A stretch of 64,000 bases of DNA from Ideonella livida (GTDB lineage Bacteria > Pseudomonadota > Gammaproteobacteria > Burkholderiales > Burkholderiaceae_C). Numbering within the stretch: position 1 is the stretch's first letter; the number at the start of each line of letters is the position of its first letter. Both the position numbers and the translations under genes were made by a program. This document shows, one piece after another, positions 8,066 to 19,574 of this stretch. The notes beneath the pieces were generated by a model, which saw nothing but the letters and a program-made list of their open reading frames with translations, was not told the origin of the DNA and ran no database searches. The DNA is taken from NCBI RefSeq assembly GCF_010499455.1, contig NZ_JAAGOH010000022.1, forward strand, positions 1-64,000, written 5' to 3'.

Positions 8066-8478
8066 GCCCGACCCCGCGCCGCCACGCCACTGCCCGCACG
8101 GTCCGCCCGGCGGGCACCGCACGCCGCCGGCAGGGCTTCACGCTGGTGGAGGTACTGGTGGCCCTGGCCATCGTGGCCGTCACCCTGGCGGCGGGCAGCC
8201 GGGCGGCCGACAGCCTGATTGGCAATGCCAGCCGGCTGGGCGACGCCACGGTGGCCCAGTGGTGCGCCGACAACCGGCTGACCGCCTTCCGCCTGGCGCG
8301 GCAGTTTCCCGACCAGGGCGAGAGCGATGCGACCTGCGAGCAGCTGGGCCGCACCCTGAACCTGCACACCCGGGTGCAGCCCACCCCCAACCCCAACTTC
8401 CGCCGGGTGGATGTGCAGGTGCAGGACGAGAACCGCCAGCCCATCCTGACCCTGTCCACGGTGCTGCCGCGCTATTGA
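8062..8478 (+). CDS. gspI: Type II secretion minor pseudopilin GspI
   Basis: Minor pseudopilin that initiates the I-J-K tip complex. It is 138 aa with a basic leader, QG|FTLVE cleavage site (after G25), hydrophobic helix, and a C-terminal domain with WCADNRLTAFRL and a QVQDENRQPILTL end typical of GspI. The ATG at 8062 overlaps the gspH stop. An in-frame extension upstream lies inside gspH and is rejected. Confidence 0.88.
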   Translation: MSPTPRRHATARTVRPAGTARRRQGFTLVEVLVALAIVAVTLAAGSRAADSLIGNASRLGDATVAQWCADNRLTAFRLARQFPDQGESDATCEQLGRTLNLHTRVQPTPNPNFRRVDVQVQDENRQPILTLSTVLPRY

Positions 8479-8519
8479 GCACGGCCCCCCCGACACCGCT
8501 CATCCCGTCCGCATTGCCC

Positions 8520-9248
8520 ATGCCCGCCCTGCGCCCGCCGCCGCCCGCCCACGCCCCCGGCGCCCCCCGCCGTGCGGCCGGCTTCACCCTGGTGGAGGTG
8601 CTGGTGGCGCTGTTCATCCTGTCCATCGTGGCGCTGCTGTCGTGGCGCGGGGTGGACGGCCTGGTGCGCGCCCGCGACGCGGCCAGCGCCCACGGCGACG
8701 CCGCCCTGCGCCTGGGCACCGTGGTGGGTCAGTGGGAGGCCGACCTGACCCAGCTGCAGCGCAGCGCGACCACCCCCACCCTGCGCCACGACGGCGCGGC
8801 CCTGCGCCTGGTGCGCCGCCATCCGCAAGGCCTGCAGGTGGTGGTCTGGACGCTGCAGGACGGCCGCCTGTGGCGCTGGGCCTCGCCCCCGCAGACCGAC
8901 ACCGCCGGCTTGCAGCGGGCCTGGCAGACCGGCCTGCAGTGGACCCTGCTGCAGGGCCAGGCCCTGCCGGTGCTGGAGGGCGTGAGCGCCTGGCAGGTGT
9001 ACTACTACCGCAGCGGCGACAACGCCTGGAGCAACGCCCAAAGCAGCGCGGGGCGCCCCGCCGGGCGCGTGCCGGTGCCGGCCCGGCCGGCCTCCGGCGC
9101 CTCCAGCCCCGACAACCCGGGCGAGCCCGGCGATGACGGCGAGGACGAACCGGCCGAGGCCGACCTGATCCCCAGCGGCGTGCGTCTGCAGCTCAGCCTG
9201 CCGGCCGGCGTGCTCACCCGCGACCTGATGCTGCCCCTGGCACCATGA
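8520..9248 (+). CDS. gspJ: Type II secretion minor pseudopilin GspJ
   Basis: Minor pseudopilin of the tip complex. From the ATG at 8520 it is 242 aa: a Pro-rich leader, AG|FTLVE site (after G21), hydrophobic helix, then the GspJ domain with RGVDGL, WRWASPP and WQVYYYRSGDNAW. An acidic, low-complexity stretch (DDGEDEPAEAD) precedes the final beta strand. The stop overlaps the gspK ATG (9245-9248). Confidence 0.87.
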   Translation: MPALRPPPPAHAPGAPRRAAGFTLVEVLVALFILSIVALLSWRGVDGLVRARDAASAHGDAALRLGTVVGQWEADLTQLQRSATTPTLRHDGAALRLVRRHPQGLQVVVWTLQDGRLWRWASPPQTDTAGLQRAWQTGLQWTLLQGQALPVLEGVSAWQVYYYRSGDNAWSNAQSSAGRPAGRVPVPARPASGASSPDNPGEPGDDGEDEPAEADLIPSGVRLQLSLPAGVLTRDLMLPLAP

Positions 9249-10276
9249 GCCACGCCCCCTGTCCCTCCCCCCTGCCCGGCCGGTGCCCCCGCCAGCGCCC
9301 GGGCCGCCGCCACCACCAGCGGGGCGCCGCCCTGCTGGTGGCCATGCTCATCGTCACCCTGGTCACCACCCTGGCCGCAGGCATGGTGTGGCAGCAGCAC
9401 CGGGCCTTTGAGGTGGAGGCCGCCGAACGCGCCCGCACCCAGGCCAGCTGGCTGCTGGGCGGGGCCCTGGACTGGGCCCGGCTGATCCTGCGGGAGGACG
9501 CCCGCGACGGCGGCGCCGACGGCCTGACCGAGCCCTGGGCCACCGGTCTGGCCGAGATCCGCCTCTCCAGCTTCCTGGCCAGCGACAGCAACCGCAGCGC
9601 CGACGACGGGCTGGACGCCTTCCTCAGCGGCCAGATCGAGGATGCCCAGGCGCGCTACAACCTGCGCAACCTGCTGGAGGGCAACCCCGAGCAGCTCAAG
9701 GCGGAGCAGGCCATCCTGAACCGCCTGTTCGAGACCCTGGGCCTCACGCCCACCCTGGCCCAGCAGCTGGGCGAGCGGCTGCGCCAGGCGCACCAGGCCA
9801 CGCAGGGATCGGCCTCGGCCGACGGGTCCACGGGCCAGGCCGGCGGCGACGCCGCCGCCCTGCCCCTGATGCCCCAGCGGGCGGAGCAGCTCACCTGGCT
9901 GGGCCTGGACCGCCGCAGCCTGGACACCTTGGCACCGTATCTGGTCATGCTGCCGCAACGCAGCACGGTCAACATCAACACCGCGCCGGTGGAGGTCCTG
10001 ATGGCCGCCGTCGAGGGCCTGGACCGCGCCAGCGCCCAGCGCCTGGCGCAACAGCGCCTGTTGCTCAAGAAGGGATTCGAAGACCTGTCCGCCGCCAAAC
10101 CCTACCTGCCCGAGAAGGTGAGCCTGAGCCCGCGCCACATCGGCACGCGCAGCAGCCACTTCGAGGTGACCGGCCAGCTCCGCTATGAGGACATGGTGCT
10201 GCGCGAGCGCTCGCTGCTGCAGCGCCAGGGCCTGGAGGTGCGCGTGCTGCGCCGCGACCGCGTGCCCGAATCCTGA
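9245..10276 (+). CDS. gspK: Type II secretion minor pseudopilin GspK
   Basis: Large minor pseudopilin capping the pseudopilus. It is 343 aa with leader, cleavage site RG|AALLV (after G27), and no Glu at mature position 5, the hallmark that separates GspK from the other pseudopilins. The body has the helical insertion domain with QARYNLRNLL and INTAPVEVLMAAVEGL, which are GspK signatures. The ATG overlaps the gspJ stop. Confidence 0.9.
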   Translation: MSHAPCPSPLPGRCPRQRPGRRHHQRGAALLVAMLIVTLVTTLAAGMVWQQHRAFEVEAAERARTQASWLLGGALDWARLILREDARDGGADGLTEPWATGLAEIRLSSFLASDSNRSADDGLDAFLSGQIEDAQARYNLRNLLEGNPEQLKAEQAILNRLFETLGLTPTLAQQLGERLRQAHQATQGSASADGSTGQAGGDAAALPLMPQRAEQLTWLGLDRRSLDTLAPYLVMLPQRSTVNINTAPVEVLMAAVEGLDRASAQRLAQQRLLLKKGFEDLSAAKPYLPEKVSLSPRHIGTRSSHFEVTGQLRYEDMVLRERSLLQRQGLEVRVLRRDRVPES

Positions 10277-10427
10277 CCCGTCCCGCCAGGGCGGCCGCCG
10301 GTGCAGCCGCCCTGGCAAGCCCGGGGCGGGCCGCCCCTGGCCTGAGGCCACAATAGGCCCGCCCCGCGCCTGCCGTGCGCCCCCCGCCACCCTGTGGCGC
10401 AGGCGCCAGAAGACCCCGACCCGATCC

Positions 10428-11921
10428 ATGTCCATCCTCCTCGTCCAGCTGCCTGCTCGCGCCCGCACCGCCGCCCACCTGGCGCCCGCTCCGGCCGCGC
10501 AGCCGGCCGACGAGACCCCGGAGCTGGACTGGACCCTGTGCGACGACAGCCTGCAGCCGCAGCACAGCGGCCGCAGCCCCGTGGCCGGCCTGCCCGAGGC
10601 CACCAGCCGCGTCGCCGTGCTGGACCCGCGTGATGTGGCCTGGCACCCCCTGCAATCCTGGCCCAAGGCCCCGCCGGCCCGCCTGCGCGCCGCGCTGCAG
10701 GGCCTGCTGGAAGAATCCCTAGCCGACGAGACCGACGACCTGCACCTGGCCCTGTCGCCCCGGGAGCAGGCCGGGCCGGACGCCCCCGTGTGGGTGGCCA
10801 GCACCCAGCGCAGCTGGCTGGCGCACTGGATTGGCCAGCTCGAAACCGAACAGCAAAGCCTGGCGCGCATCGTGCCGGCCTGGGCGCCGGGCGAGGGCCT
10901 GAGCGCCCACGTCTGGACCGAAGGCGGCCAGGCCTGGCTGCTGTGGCGCGACGCCCGCGGCCCGCTGTGCCTGCCGGCCGACAGCGCCATGGCCCGCCAG
11001 CTGGTGCACCAGGCCCAGGCCCCGCAGGCCGACGGCAGCACCCCGACCATCGAATGGAGCGGCCAGGGCGCTGGTGCCGAGGTGGCCGCCCGCCTGGCCG
11101 GCGCCCCGGTGGAGGCCCATGCCCTGGCCGAGCGCCTGACCCAGGCCGCTGCCGGCGCCTGGAACCTGCGCCAGTTCGACCTGGCCCCGCGCCACCGGCG
11201 CGACCGCGCCCTGCGCGCCCTGGGTCAGCGCCTGTGGCACGACCCGGCCGGCCGGTGGGCACGCCGCGGCCTGCTGGGGCTGGTGCTGGTGCAGCTGGTG
11301 GGCGCCAACCTCTGGGCCTGGCAACAGCGCCATGCCCTGACCCAGCGCACCCAGTCGCTCACCCAGACGCTGCAGGCGGCGTTTCCGCAGGTGCGGGCCA
11401 TCTTTGACCCGCCGGCGCAGATGCAGCGCGAGCTGGACCTGCTGCGCGCGGCCGCCGGCCGCCCGGGCGAGACCGACCTGGAGCCCCTGCTGCAGGCCGC
11501 CGACCAGGCCTGGCCGCCGCAGCGCGGCCCGGCCGAACAGCTGCGCTTTGAGCCTGGCCGGCTGCAGCTCTCGGCCACCGGCTGGAGCGCCGAGGAACTG
11601 CAGGCCTTCCGCAGCCAGCTCTGGCCGCTGGGGCTGGATGCCGAGTCCCCCAGCCCGGGCCAGGTGGTGGTCAGCCGCCTGCGTGGGCCCCTGCCCACCT
11701 TGCCCGCACCGGCGGGGCCGCAGGCGCCGGCTGGTGCACGCCCGCCCGGGGGCCCGGGGGCCCCACCCGGCCCCGGCGCCATGGCCCCGGGCGTGCGCGG
11801 CCCGGGCCTGGCGCCACCAGGCACCGTGCCGGGCACCGCCCGCCCCCTGCCCCCGGGCGGCGTCAGCGCCGCCCATTCCACCCTGCCCGGCGCCCGGCCG
11901 GCCGATGAAGAGGACCAGTGA
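10428..11921 (+). CDS. gspL: Type II secretion assembly protein GspL
   Basis: Bitopic platform protein that couples the ATPase GspE to the inner membrane. It is 497 aa from the ATG at 10428: a cytoplasmic actin-like N-terminal domain (about 1-275), one membrane helix (LLGLVLVQLVGANLWAW, about 280-298), a periplasmic ferredoxin-like domain, then a Pro/Gly-rich C-terminal tail of about 80 residues that is longer than usual. It lies 151 bp after gspK, and its stop overlaps the gspM GTG start. Confidence 0.85.
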   Translation: MSILLVQLPARARTAAHLAPAPAAQPADETPELDWTLCDDSLQPQHSGRSPVAGLPEATSRVAVLDPRDVAWHPLQSWPKAPPARLRAALQGLLEESLADETDDLHLALSPREQAGPDAPVWVASTQRSWLAHWIGQLETEQQSLARIVPAWAPGEGLSAHVWTEGGQAWLLWRDARGPLCLPADSAMARQLVHQAQAPQADGSTPTIEWSGQGAGAEVAARLAGAPVEAHALAERLTQAAAGAWNLRQFDLAPRHRRDRALRALGQRLWHDPAGRWARRGLLGLVLVQLVGANLWAWQQRHALTQRTQSLTQTLQAAFPQVRAIFDPPAQMQRELDLLRAAAGRPGETDLEPLLQAADQAWPPQRGPAEQLRFEPGRLQLSATGWSAEELQAFRSQLWPLGLDAESPSPGQVVVSRLRGPLPTLPAPAGPQAPAGARPPGGPGAPPGPGAMAPGVRGPGLAPPGTVPGTARPLPPGGVSAAHSTLPGARPADEEDQ

Positions 11922-12451
11922 GCGCCATGTCATCCCCCCGCCTCCCTTCGTGGCAGGACCGGCTGGCCCCGCAGCGTCAGGCCCTGCTGGCCCGCTGGCA
12001 GGCGCTGAGCCCGCGCGAGCGGCTCATGCTGACGGTGGCCGCCGCCGCCGTGGGCCTGCTGCTGCTGTGGTGGGTGGCGCTGCAGCCGGTCTGGCAGACC
12101 TGGCGCACCGTGCCGCCCAAGGCCCGCGCGCTGGAGGCGCAGTGGCTGCAGATGCAGGCCCAGGCCCAGGAGGCCCGCGACCTGCGCGGCCAGCCCGCCG
12201 TGGGCGCCCAGCAGGCGGCCGAGGCCCTGCAGGCCGCCAGCGCCCGGCTGGGCGCCAAGGCCAGCCTGCAGGTGCTGGCCGACCGCGCCACGCTGACGCT
12301 GAAAGACCTGTCGCCCGAGGAGCTGCGGCAGTGGCTGGGCGAAGCACGCCAGGCCGCCCGTGCCCGCCCGGTGGAGGCGCAGATCACCCGCCAGGCCAGC
12401 GGCCTGCTGCGTGGCCAGGTGGTGCTGCAGCTGCCGGGTGGCCCGGCATGA
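11918..12451 (+). CDS. gspM: Type II secretion assembly protein GspM
   Basis: Partner of GspL in the inner-membrane platform. It is 177 aa with one hydrophobic segment (about 38-56, AAAAVGLLLLWWVALQPVW) after a basic RERLML entry, an Ala/Gln-rich coiled region and a small C-terminal domain. The GTG at 11918 overlaps the gspL stop (GTGA). An ATG at 11927 is an alternative start. Confidence 0.85.
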   Translation: MSAMSSPRLPSWQDRLAPQRQALLARWQALSPRERLMLTVAAAAVGLLLLWWVALQPVWQTWRTVPPKARALEAQWLQMQAQAQEARDLRGQPAVGAQQAAEALQAASARLGAKASLQVLADRATLTLKDLSPEELRQWLGEARQAARARPVEAQITRQASGLLRGQVVLQLPGGPA

Positions 12452-12488
12452 ACCCGCGCCCCCGCATGAGCCCGCACCCGAGTCCCGC

Positions 12489-13358
12489 ATGAAGGCCCTT
12501 CGCTGGACCCGTCGCCCCCCCTCGCTGCCCGCCACCACCGGCGTGGCCGCCCGCCCACGGCCGCGGCGCCCCGGCGGCCGCCGCAGCCGCCTGGTGGTGG
12601 GCACCGGCGCGCTCACCGGCCTGCTGCTGGCCGGCGTGCTGTGCTGGCCCGCCGCCTGGACGGTGGACGCCCTGTCCCGCGCCACCGACGGCCGGGTGCA
12701 GCTGCTGGACGCCCAGGGCCCCTGGTGGGCCGGCAGCGCCCTGCCCCTGCTCACCGGCGGGCCCGGCAGCCGGGACGCCATGATGCTGCCCGCACGTCTG
12801 GGTTGGCGCCTGGGCTGGTCCCAGGGCGGTCTGACCCTGCACCTGCAGCAGCCCGGCCACCTGCCTGAGGGCAGCGCCGTGCGCCTGCGCCCAGGCTGGG
12901 GCCGGCTGCAGGTGGCGCTGGAGCTGCCCGCCCAGGCCCCGGCCCGCTGGCCGGCGGCCTGGCTGCAGGGCCTGGGCGCGCCCTGGAACACCCTCAAGCT
13001 GGCCGGCCAGGTGCAACTGGCCAGCCAGGGCTTTGCCCTGGACCTGGACCGCAAGGGCTGGCAGGCCCAGGGCGCGCTGGAGCTGCAGCTGCGCGACACC
13101 GCCTCCAGCCTGGCCACCGTGGCCCCGCTGGGCAGCTACCGGGTACGCCTGGAAGGCCAGGGGCCCCAGGGCCTGCAGGTGCAGCTGCAGACCCTGCAAG
13201 GCGCGCTGCAGCTCAGCGGCAGCGGCACCCTGGGCCCGCGGGGCCTGAAATTCCGTGGCAGCGCCACCGCGGCCGAGGCCCAGGCCCCGGCCCTGAACAA
13301 CCTGCTGAACCTTCTCGGACGCCGCCAAGGCGCGCAGTCCGTCCTCTCGATCGGCTGA
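12489..13358 (+). CDS. gspN: Type II secretion protein GspN
   Basis: Accessory inner-membrane/periplasmic component found in some type II systems. It is 289 aa from the ATG at 12489: one N-terminal membrane helix (GALTGLLLAGVLCWPAAW) and a beta-rich domain with DAQGPWWAGSALPLL and repeated GLTLHLQQ/GALQLSGSG strands. The final SGSGTLGPRGLKFRGSA motif is typical of GspN. It lies between gspM and gspD, as in other betaproteobacterial clusters. Confidence 0.83.
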   Translation: MKALRWTRRPPSLPATTGVAARPRPRRPGGRRSRLVVGTGALTGLLLAGVLCWPAAWTVDALSRATDGRVQLLDAQGPWWAGSALPLLTGGPGSRDAMMLPARLGWRLGWSQGGLTLHLQQPGHLPEGSAVRLRPGWGRLQVALELPAQAPARWPAAWLQGLGAPWNTLKLAGQVQLASQGFALDLDRKGWQAQGALELQLRDTASSLATVAPLGSYRVRLEGQGPQGLQVQLQTLQGALQLSGSGTLGPRGLKFRGSATAAEAQAPALNNLLNLLGRRQGAQSVLSIG

Positions 13359-13360
13359 CC

Positions 13361-15628
13361 ATGACCAAGCCCTTCCCTCCCGCTCCTGTCTCCCTGCGCC
13401 CCCGCCGCGGCCTGGCCCCGGTGCTGCTGGCCGCGCCGCTGTGGCTGGCGCCTGCCAGCCCGCTGCTGGCGCAGCCGGCCCAGGCGGACCTGCCGATGCC
13501 CGCCACCCGGGCCCGGGCGCCGGTGACGCTCAACTTCGTCAACGCCGAGATTGAGACCGTCTCGCGGGCCATCGGCGCCATGCTGGACCGGCAGATCCTG
13601 GTGGACCCGCGGGTGCGCGGCCAGCTCACCATCACCAGTGAGAAGCCCCAGCCCCCGGCCGAGGCCTGGCGCAGCTACCTGGCCGCGCTGCGCGGCATGG
13701 GCTTCACGGTGGTGGAGAACGCCGGCTGGCTCAAGGTGGTGCCCGAGGCCGAGGCCAAGCTGCAGGCCGGCACCGTCTCGGTGGGCGCGCCCACCGCCCG
13801 CGGCGACCAGATCCTGACGCAGATCTTCAAGCTCAACCACGAGAACCCCAACAACCTGGTGGCGGTGCTGCGCCCACTGATCAGCGCCAACAACACCATC
13901 AACGCCAACGCCGGCAGCAACTCGCTGGTGATCACCGACTACGCCGACAACCTGCAACGCCTGGCCAAGATCATCTCGGCCCTGGATCAGCCGGCCGGCT
14001 CGGCCATGGCGGTGGTGCCGGTGCAGCATGCCCTGGCCTCGGACCTGGCCCCGCTGGTGCAGCGTCTGCTGGGGGCGGCCACCAGTGGCGCGGCCACGCC
14101 CGGGCAACCGGCGGCGGCCGCGGCCGGCACCCAGGGCGGCGTGACCGTGCTGGTGGAGCCGCGGGGCAATGCGCTGATCGTGCGCGCCGCCAGCGCGGTG
14201 AAGGTGGAGGAGGCCCGCCAGCTCATCGAGCAGCTGGACCGGCCCACGCCGCACGGCGGCGGCCCGGCCGGCAACATCTGGGTGGTGCACCTGAAGAACG
14301 CCGACGCGGTGAAGCTGGCTGAGGTGCTGCGCGCGGCCATGGCCGCTGGGGCGGCCGGCGCCGGGGCTGGCACCTCAGGCAGCAGCGGCGGCACCAGCGG
14401 CTTTGCCAGCGGCGGGGGCGGCACCACGGCCAGCCGCAGCGGCCTCCAGCCGGGCGGCGCCGCAGCCGGCCAGGGTGGCGGGGCGGGCTCCACCGTGGCC
14501 ACCACGCCGGTGGCGGCCTCGGCCAGCCCCAGCACCGGCGGCATGATCCAGGCCGACCCGGCCACCAACTCGCTCATCATCAGCGCCAGCGAGCCGGTCT
14601 ACCGCCAGATGCGCCAGGTGATCGACCAGCTCGACACCCGCCGCGCGCAGATCTATGTGGAGTCCATGATCATCAAGGTGGACGCCGAGAAGGCCGCGGA
14701 ATTCGGCATCCAGTGGCAGGGGCTGACCGGCAACGGCAGCACCGCCCTGTACGGCGGCACCAACTTTGGCACCAGCGGCAACCTGCTCAACCTGAGCATC
14801 GCCGCGGCCACCGGCAGCAGCAGCTCCACCACCAGCAGCAGCTCCTCGGCCCTGCCGGGCCAGGGCCTGAACGTGGGCATCTTCAAGAAGATCGCCGGCG
14901 AGTGGACGCTGGGCGCGCTGGGCCACTTCCTGCAGACGCAGGCCGGGGCCAACATCCTGTCCACGCCCAACATCGTGGCGCTGGACAACGAAGAGGCCAA
15001 GATCGTCATCGGCTCCAACGTGCCCTTTGTCACCGGCCAGTTCACCAACACCGGTACCAGCACCGGCACGGTCAACCCCTTCCAGACCATCGAGCGCAAG
15101 GACGTCGGCATCACCCTCAAGATCAAGAGCCAGATCGGCGAGGGCGGCACCATCCGCATGACGGTGTACCAGGAGAACTCCTCGCTGCGCGCGGACAACT
15201 CCTCCATCACCGACAAGAGCAGCATCGAGACCACCATCGTGGTGGACGATGGCCAGACCATGGTGCTGGGCGGCCTGCTCAAGGACGAGTACGGCGACAC
15301 CGAGAGCCGGGTGCCGGTGCTGGGCGACATCCCGGTGCTGGGGGCGCTGTTCCGCAACGACGCGCGCAAGCGCACCAAGAGCAACCTGATGCTCTTCCTG
15401 CGACCCATCGTGATCCGCAACCAGGGCGACCTGGACCGCCTGAGCCTGAGCCGCTATGAGTCCATCCGGGCCCTGCAGCAGACCAGCCAGCCGGCCGAGC
15501 GCACCATGCTGCCGGTGGAGGGTGCCCCGGTGGCGCCGCCGCTGCCGGCCACCGCCGTGCCCGCGGCCCCGGCCGCGCCGGTGCAAGGCGTGGCCCCCGC
15601 CGCCACCGCCGACACCGCGGCGCGCTGA
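13361..15628 (+). CDS. gspD: Type II secretion outer-membrane secretin GspD
   Basis: Forms the multimeric outer-membrane channel. It is 755 aa with a signal peptide (ending near ASPLLAQP), N0-N3 domains from about 45, a Gly/Ser-rich insertion around 330-385 ([15 protein letters not shown]), and the C-terminal secretin domain with [15 protein letters not shown] and [24 protein letters not shown] split across the usual positions. A second Ser/Thr tract (about 485-500) interrupts the secretin core. It starts 2 bp after gspN. Confidence 0.95.
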   Translation: MTKPFPPAPVSLRPRRGLAPVLLAAPLWLAPASPLLAQPAQADLPMPATRARAPVTLNFVNAEIETVSRAIGAMLDRQILVDPRVRGQLTITSEKPQPPAEAWRSYLAALRGMGFTVVENAGWLKVVPEAEAKLQAGTVSVGAPTARGDQILTQIFKLNHENPNNLVAVLRPLISANNTINANAGSNSLVITDYADNLQRLAKIISALDQPAGSAMAVVPVQHALASDLAPLVQRLLGAATSGAATPGQPAAAAAGTQGGVTVLVEPRGNALIVRAASAVKVEEARQLIEQLDRPTPHGGGPAGNIWVVHLKNADAVKLAEVLRAAMAAGAAGAGAGTSGSSGGTSGFASGGGGTTASRSGLQPGGAAAGQGGGAGSTVATTPVAASASPSTGGMIQADPATNSLIISASEPVYRQMRQVIDQLDTRRAQIYVESMIIKVDAEKAAEFGIQWQGLTGNGSTALYGGTNFGTSGNLLNLSIAAATGSSSSTTSSSSSALPGQGLNVGIFKKIAGEWTLGALGHFLQTQAGANILSTPNIVALDNEEAKIVIGSNVPFVTGQFTNTGTSTGTVNPFQTIERKDVGITLKIKSQIGEGGTIRMTVYQENSSLRADNSSITDKSSIETTIVVDDGQTMVLGGLLKDEYGDTESRVPVLGDIPVLGALFRNDARKRTKSNLMLFLRPIVIRNQGDLDRLSLSRYESIRALQQTSQPAERTMLPVEGAPVAPPLPATAVPAAPAAPVQGVAPAATADTAAR

Positions 15629-15642
15629 GGAGGAGCCCACCG

Positions 15643-17064
<1,422 letters not shown>

Positions 17065-17091
17065 CCCCCAGCCCGGCCCGAGACGCACCCC

Positions 17092-18306
17092 ATGCCCGCC
17101 TTCACCTACGAAGCCCTGGACGCCGCCGGCAAGACCCGCAAGGGCCTGGTCGAGGCCGACACCCCCAAGGCGGCCCGCAGCGCGCTGCGCGGCCAGGGCC
17201 TGACGCCGCTGACCGTGGAATCGGTGGTGGTGGCGCAGGCCGAAACCGGCGGGCTGAGCCTGCGCCGCAAGGCCTTCAGCGCCAGCGGCCTGACGGTCTG
17301 GACGCGGCAGCTGGCCGGCCTGGTGGCCGCTGGTCTGCCGCTGGAGCGCGCCCTCTCGGCCCTGGCCGACGAGGCCGACGAGCCCCGCCAGCGCGAGCTG
17401 ATCGCCCACTTGAAGAGCGAGGTCAACGCCGGCCAGCCCTTTGCCCGCGCCCTGGCCAGCGCCCCACGCGAGTTTGACGACATCTACCGCGCCGTGGTGG
17501 CCGCCGGCGAGGCCAGCGGCGCCCTGGGCCCGGTGCTGGAACGCCTGGCCGACGACCTGGAGGAGCGCCAGGCGCTCAAGGCCAAGGTCATCGGCGCCAT
17601 GCTCTACCCGGCCATCGTCTCGGTCATCGCCCTGGTCATCGTCACCTTCCTGGTGACCTATGTGGTGCCGCAGGTGGCCTCGGTGTTCGCCACGGGCAAG
17701 CGCACCTTGCCCGCACTCACCAGCTTCATGTTGGGCCTGAGCGCCTTTGTGCGGGCTTGGGGCCTGTACCTGCTGGTGCTGGCCCTGGCCGGCGCCACCG
17801 GCTTTGCCTACGCCCTGCGGGCCGAGCCCTTCCGCCGCCGGGTGGACGCCACCCTGCTCACCCTGCCCCTGGCCGGCAAGCTGGTGCGCGGCTACAACGC
17901 CGCCCGCTTTGCCGGCACCCTGGCCATGCTGGCCGGCGCGGGCGTGCCCATCCTCAAGGCCCTGCAGGCCGCCGCCGAGACCCTGGGCAACCGCGCCATG
18001 CGCGCCGACGCCCTGGACGCCCTGGTGCAGGTGCGCGAAGGCGCGCCCCTGGCCAGCGCCCTGGCCGCCAAGAAGCGCTTTCCCGGCCTGATCGCCATGT
18101 TCGCCCGCCTGGGCGAGCAGACCGGCCAGCTGCCGGTGATGCTGGACCGCGCCGCCCGCCAGCTGGGTGGCGAGGTGCAGCGCCGCGCCCTGGCCCTGGC
18201 CACCCTGCTGGAGCCCCTGCTCATCGTCGCCATGGGCGTGGCGGTGATGCTGATCGTGCTCTCGGTGCTGCTGCCCATCATCCAGCTCAACACCTGGGTG
18301 AAGTGA
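17092..18306 (+). CDS. gspF: Type II secretion inner-membrane protein GspF
   Basis: Polytopic platform protein. It is 404 aa with two repeated T2SSF domains: the first carries GLTVWTRQLAGLVAAGLPLE, the second FAGTLAMLAGAGVPILKALQ. There are three membrane segments (about 180-200, 220-245 and 375-398). It is the last gene of the rightward gsp operon. The following 227 bp hold no clear gene, and only a weak GGGGC/GCCCC pairing just after the stop suggests termination. Confidence 0.95.
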   Translation: MPAFTYEALDAAGKTRKGLVEADTPKAARSALRGQGLTPLTVESVVVAQAETGGLSLRRKAFSASGLTVWTRQLAGLVAAGLPLERALSALADEADEPRQRELIAHLKSEVNAGQPFARALASAPREFDDIYRAVVAAGEASGALGPVLERLADDLEERQALKAKVIGAMLYPAIVSVIALVIVTFLVTYVVPQVASVFATGKRTLPALTSFMLGLSAFVRAWGLYLLVLALAGATGFAYALRAEPFRRRVDATLLTLPLAGKLVRGYNAARFAGTLAMLAGAGVPILKALQAAAETLGNRAMRADALDALVQVREGAPLASALAAKKRFPGLIAMFARLGEQTGQLPVMLDRAARQLGGEVQRRALALATLLEPLLIVAMGVAVMLIVLSVLLPIIQLNTWVK

Positions 18307-18533
18307 CGGGGCTGCGGGGTCTGAACGCCCCGGCCTGGTGCACCCGGCCGCCCCACCGGTGGCCCGCCTTTTGCAGCAGCCGGGCTGGGCGTCGCCGCGC
18401 CGAGGGCGCAATCTGACCTGGTTGACAGGGCCAACTCCCCCTTTTCAGGCGGCCGGCGCTTTGCTTGAATCAAGTGGAGACCGCCCCCCGGCACGGGCCG
18501 GGTCGGCGGTCTGGGTTGCAGGAGGTGCCGGTC

Positions 18534-19574
18534 ATGTCGTCGAGGTCGTCCACGTCTTCTTCACCGTCCAGCACGGGGCATGAGCTGATCGTGCCGCCGC
18601 GCCCGCAGGGCGGCATTCCCATCGCGCGCATGCGGCCGGTGTTCCAGCCGGGAGAGGTGTCGCAGCGGCTGAACAAGCTGCCCCAGCGCGACCACGAAAG
18701 CCTGCGCAGCACCTACGAACGCATGCTGGAGAAGGGCCCCGAGCGCTTCCAGGTCAAGCCCGCCGGCGTCCCGGCCATGGAGCACCTGTACGAGGAGCTG
18801 CCCAACTTCCGCGAAGTGCTGGACGATGTGCGGCGCCAGATCGCCCTGTGCGAGGACAGCCGCGACCCGCTGGAGATCACGCCCATGCTGCTGCTGGGCC
18901 CGCCGGGCGTGGGCAAGACGCACTTTGCCCGCCAGGTGGCGCAGTTGCTGGGCACGGGCATGGGCCTGGTGCCCATGAGCTCCCTCACCGCCGGCTGGAT
19001 CCTCTCCGGCGCCAGCAGCCAGTGGAAGGGCGCGCGCCCGGGCAAGGTGTTCGAAACCCTGGTGGACGGCCCCTACGCCAACCCGGTGATCGTGGTCGAC
19101 GAGATCGACAAGGCCCGGGGCGAACATGCCTATGACCCGCTGGGCGCGCTCTACAGCCTGCTGGAGCACGACACGGCCAAGGCCTTCACCGACGAGTTCG
19201 CCGAGGTGCCCATCGATGCCAGCCAGGTGATCTGGGTGGCCACGGCCAACGACGAGCGCAGCATCCCCGAGCCCATCCTCAACCGCATGAACGTGTTCGA
19301 GGTGCAGATGCCCGATGCCGACGCGGCGCGCACCATCGCCCGGCGGCTCTACACCAGCATCCGCACCGCCCATGCCTGGGGCGAGCGCTTTGACGCCGAG
19401 CCCACCGCCGAGGTGCTGGACCGGCTGGCCGAGCTGGCCCCGCGCGAGATGCGCCGCGCCTGGATGACGGCCTTTGGCAATGCCCGCCTGGACGGCCGCG
19501 GCACCCTGCAGGCCAAGGACCTGCCGCCGGCTGGCGGCGCCGGGCGCAAAAGCCCCATCGGCTTCATGCACTGA
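18534..19574 (+). CDS. AAA family ATPase, Lon-like without protease domain
   Basis: Predicted cytoplasmic AAA+ ATPase of 346 aa. The start ATG at 18534 is chosen because AGGAGG lies at 18520-18525. After a Ser-rich N-terminus come Walker A GPPGVGKT (about 122-129), a pore-like GWILSGASSQWKG, Walker B VIVVDEIDK (about 184-192) and sensor WVATANDERSIPEPILNRM. The C-terminal lid ends shortly after; there is no Lon protease domain with its Ser-Lys dyad. The substrate is unknown. It is a single gene between gspF and a convergent diguanylate cyclase and is not an obvious part of the secretion system. Confidence 0.75.
   Translation: MSSRSSTSSSPSSTGHELIVPPRPQGGIPIARMRPVFQPGEVSQRLNKLPQRDHESLRSTYERMLEKGPERFQVKPAGVPAMEHLYEELPNFREVLDDVRRQIALCEDSRDPLEITPMLLLGPPGVGKTHFARQVAQLLGTGMGLVPMSSLTAGWILSGASSQWKGARPGKVFETLVDGPYANPVIVVDEIDKARGEHAYDPLGALYSLLEHDTAKAFTDEFAEVPIDASQVIWVATANDERSIPEPILNRMNVFEVQMPDADAARTIARRLYTSIRTAHAWGERFDAEPTAEVLDRLAELAPREMRRAWMTAFGNARLDGRGTLQAKDLPPAGGAGRKSPIGFMH

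Noticed and set aside
18422-18427. TTGACA as a -35 box for the AAA ATPase gene
   Set aside because: No acceptable -10 box at 16-18 bp spacing (TCAGGC at 17). A CTTGAATCAAG palindrome at 18464-18474 is too short to support alone.
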